A DNA stretch of 64,000 bases, taken from Bufo bufo. Lineage: Eukaryota > Chordata > Amphibia > Anura > Bufonidae. Below the pieces are notes generated by a model. It was not told the DNA's origin. It was given only the letters and a program-made list of their open reading frames with translations, and ran no database searches. The stretch is from the NCBI RefSeq assembly GCF_905171765.1, contig NC_053397.1, positions 9,181,677 through 9,245,676 of the forward strand. The letters run 5' to 3'. Shown one piece after another: positions 62,461 to 64,000 of this stretch; within the stretch, counting starts at the first letter, position 1; each line of letters starts with the position of its first letter. The position numbers and the translations under genes were made by a program.

Positions 62461-62554
62461 TCTGTAGTGATGGGAGGGTAATATAAAATTTGGCCCATAC
62501 TGCCTCAGCCCGGCCCCAGACTTCCGGTCACACTGTTCACACCCATCTATTACA

Positions 62555-63640
62555 TTATCTGTACACAGAGAGTTATCCCTGTGTTATCTGTGGTGTTACA
62601 TAGGACTGCAGGTGACATCTACTACATTTTCTGTACTCACAGAGTTATCACTGTGTTATCTGTGGTGTTACATAGGACTGCAGGTGACATCTACTACATT
62701 ATCTGTACTCAGAGAGTTATCACTGTGTTATCTGTGGTGTTACATAGGACTGCAGGTGACATTTTCTACATTATCTGTGCACAGAGAGCTATCACTGTGT
62801 TATCTGTGGTGTTACATAGGACTGCAGGTGACATCTACTACATTATCTGTACACAGAGAGCTATCACTGTGTTATATGTGGTGTTACATAGGACTGCAGG
62901 TGACATCTACTACATTATCTGTACTCAGAGAGATATCACTGTTATCTGTGGTGTTACACAGGACTGCAGGTGACATCTTCTACATTATCTGTACACAGAG
63001 AGCTATCACTGTATTATCTGTGGTGTTACATAGGACTGTAGGTGACATCTACTACATTATCTGTACTCAGAGAGTTATCACTGTGTTATCTGTGGTGTTA
63101 CATAGGACTGCAGGTGACATCTACTACATTATCTGTACTCAGATAGCTATCACTGTGTTATCTGTGGTGTTACATAGGACTGCAGGTGACATCTTTTACA
63201 CTATCTGTACTCAGAGTTATCACTGTGTTATCTGTGGAGTTACATAGGACTGCAGGTGACATCTACTACATTATCTGTACTCAGAGAGATATCACTGTGT
63301 TATCTGTGGTGTTACATAGGACTGCAGGTGACAACTATTACATTATCTGTACTCAGAGAGTTATCACTGTGTTATCTGTGGTGTTACATAGGACTGCAGG
63401 TGACATCTTCTACATTATCTGTACACAGATAGCTATCACTGTGTTATATGTGGTGTTACATAGGACTGCAGGTGACATCTACTACATTACTGTACTCATA
63501 GAGTTATCACTGTTATCTGTGGTGTGACATAGGACTGCAGGTGACATCTACTACATTATCTGTACTCAGTTATCACTGTGTTATCTGCGGTGTTACATAG
63601 GACTGCAGGTGACATCTACTACATTACCTGTAAAAAGGGG
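62555..63640. repeat. 72-bp minisatellite, about 15 copies
   Basis: The unit includes gttatcactgtgttatctgt, ggtgttacataggactgcag and gtgacatctactacattatc; taggactgca starts at 62601 and again at 62673. Several units lack 2-6 bases (62940, 63215, 63490, 63565). The period is a multiple of three, which explains the open frames. Confidence 0.96.
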
Positions 63641-63711
63641 CGTGGCCACAGGTTTGGGGGGGCGCAATACTTGGCTTGCCCCGGGTGCTGGCAACCCACG
63701 CTACGCCACTG
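63641..63711. repeat. Right terminal region of the giant hAT element
   Basis: It reads gcgcaatacttggcttgccc then cacgctacgccactg. Both this end and the left end contain a ttgccccggg word near a gcgcaa word, so the two termini share subterminal sequence as well as inverted ends. Confidence 0.8.
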
Positions 63712-63719
63712 ACTGTGTG

Positions 63720-64000
63720 GCAGCATTATGTGGGCACTATATTATTACTATATAAGGATTGTTTGGCAACAGTATAAAAATTCTAAGGGGATATTATTTG
63801 GGACCTTAAAGGGATTCTGTCACCACGTTTTAGGTTATAGAGCTGCGGACATGCATGGCTAGATCGCCGCTAGCATCACCGCAATATACAGGTCCTATAG
63901 GGCTGTGTCCTTTTATTGTGTTTAAAAAATTATTTTAGAGATATGTAAATGACCCTGGTAAGGAGTCCAAGGGGCTGTACGAACCTTCTTGGTGCCCAGC
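63720..64000. repeat. 35-bp repeat remnant and a TTAA-type interspersed repeat
   Basis: 63720-63790 continues the diverged 35-bp family (gcagcattatgtgggcac). From about 63807, ttaaagggattctgtcacca then gctagatcgccgctagc is a dispersed repeat I know as abundant in frogs; the window ends inside it. Confidence 0.6.

Larger units (their letters stand above)
42281..63711. mobile_element. Giant hAT-type element, 21.4 kb, filled with satellites
   Basis: The left end is cagttgcatagcgtggg; the complement of the right end is cagtggcgtagcgtggg, 15 of 17 bases alike and matching the CAGTGGCGTAGC ends of vertebrate hAT elements. The flanks carry a perfect 8-bp duplication, actgtgtg (42273-42280 and 63712-63719). 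Removing the element and one copy gives gacactgtgtggcagc, which matches the nearby diverged repeat at about 42151-42165. Inside are four tandem arrays and a GC-rich leader and no transposase, so it must be non-autonomous. Confidence 0.85.

Noticed and set aside
60821..62467. A 548-codon plus-strand open frame and a 473-codon minus-strand frame (60674-62095) with repeating 11-residue motifs
   Set aside because: They lie in the 33-bp satellite; 33 is a multiple of three, so frames without a stop in the unit stay open on both strands. Frames change whenever a 32-bp unit or an indel occurs. Nothing supports translation.
62581..63527. Overlapping frames with repeated VVLHRTAGDIYYIICTQ-like units
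   Set aside because: The 72-bp period is a multiple of three; same artefact.

Overview
This window reads as vertebrate, most likely anuran (frog or toad), nuclear DNA made almost wholly of repeats. I found no convincing host gene, no tRNA or rRNA gene and no prokaryotic features. The anuran call rests on recognition: CR1-like LINE, several Tc1/mariner elements, TTAA-flanked repeats, CAGTGGCGTAGC-type hAT ends, and several minisatellite and interspersed families I associate with frog genomes. The species cannot be named from this.

Layout. 1-777: a 64-bp tandem repeat and low-complexity sequence. 778-10840: a direct-repeat pair 8.4 kb apart that looks like the long LTRs of an otherwise unrecognised element, split by a decayed Ty3/gypsy (chromovirus-type) retrotransposon at 3034-8395. 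10841-13590: intergenic, with one weak exon candidate. 13590-15333: a 24-bp minisatellite. 16313-24600: one minus-strand CR1-like LINE, 5'-truncated, blown apart by two minisatellites that grew from its own coding sequence, two Tc1 elements and a TTAA-flanked MITE. 26697-28417: a long-armed Tc1/mariner carrying a nested hAT MITE, followed by a sister hAT MITE at 28602-29053. 33341-34919: a minus-strand Tc1. 35060-36620: a 92-bp array. 39396-40665: a 35-bp array.

42281-63711 is the most striking object. It is a 21.4-kb segment bounded by imperfect hAT-type terminal inverted repeats and a perfect 8-bp target duplication (actgtgtg). Removing it rejoins the surrounding degenerate minisatellite. 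Its inside is an exon-1-like GC-rich leader ending in a consensus splice donor, a 40-bp G-rich array, an 18.5-kb array of about 560 33-bp units with higher-order blocks, and a 72-bp array.

The coding parts belong to transposons and are all broken: stops and frame changes in the gypsy element, frame changes in the transposases, loss or substitution of catalytic aspartates in two transposases, and a 58-G run replacing the middle of another. The long open frames over the 24-, 33- and 72-bp arrays exist on both strands because the unit lengths are multiples of three; I do not treat them as genes. The interest here is structural: nested insertions whose order can be read from target duplications, and satellites born inside transposons.
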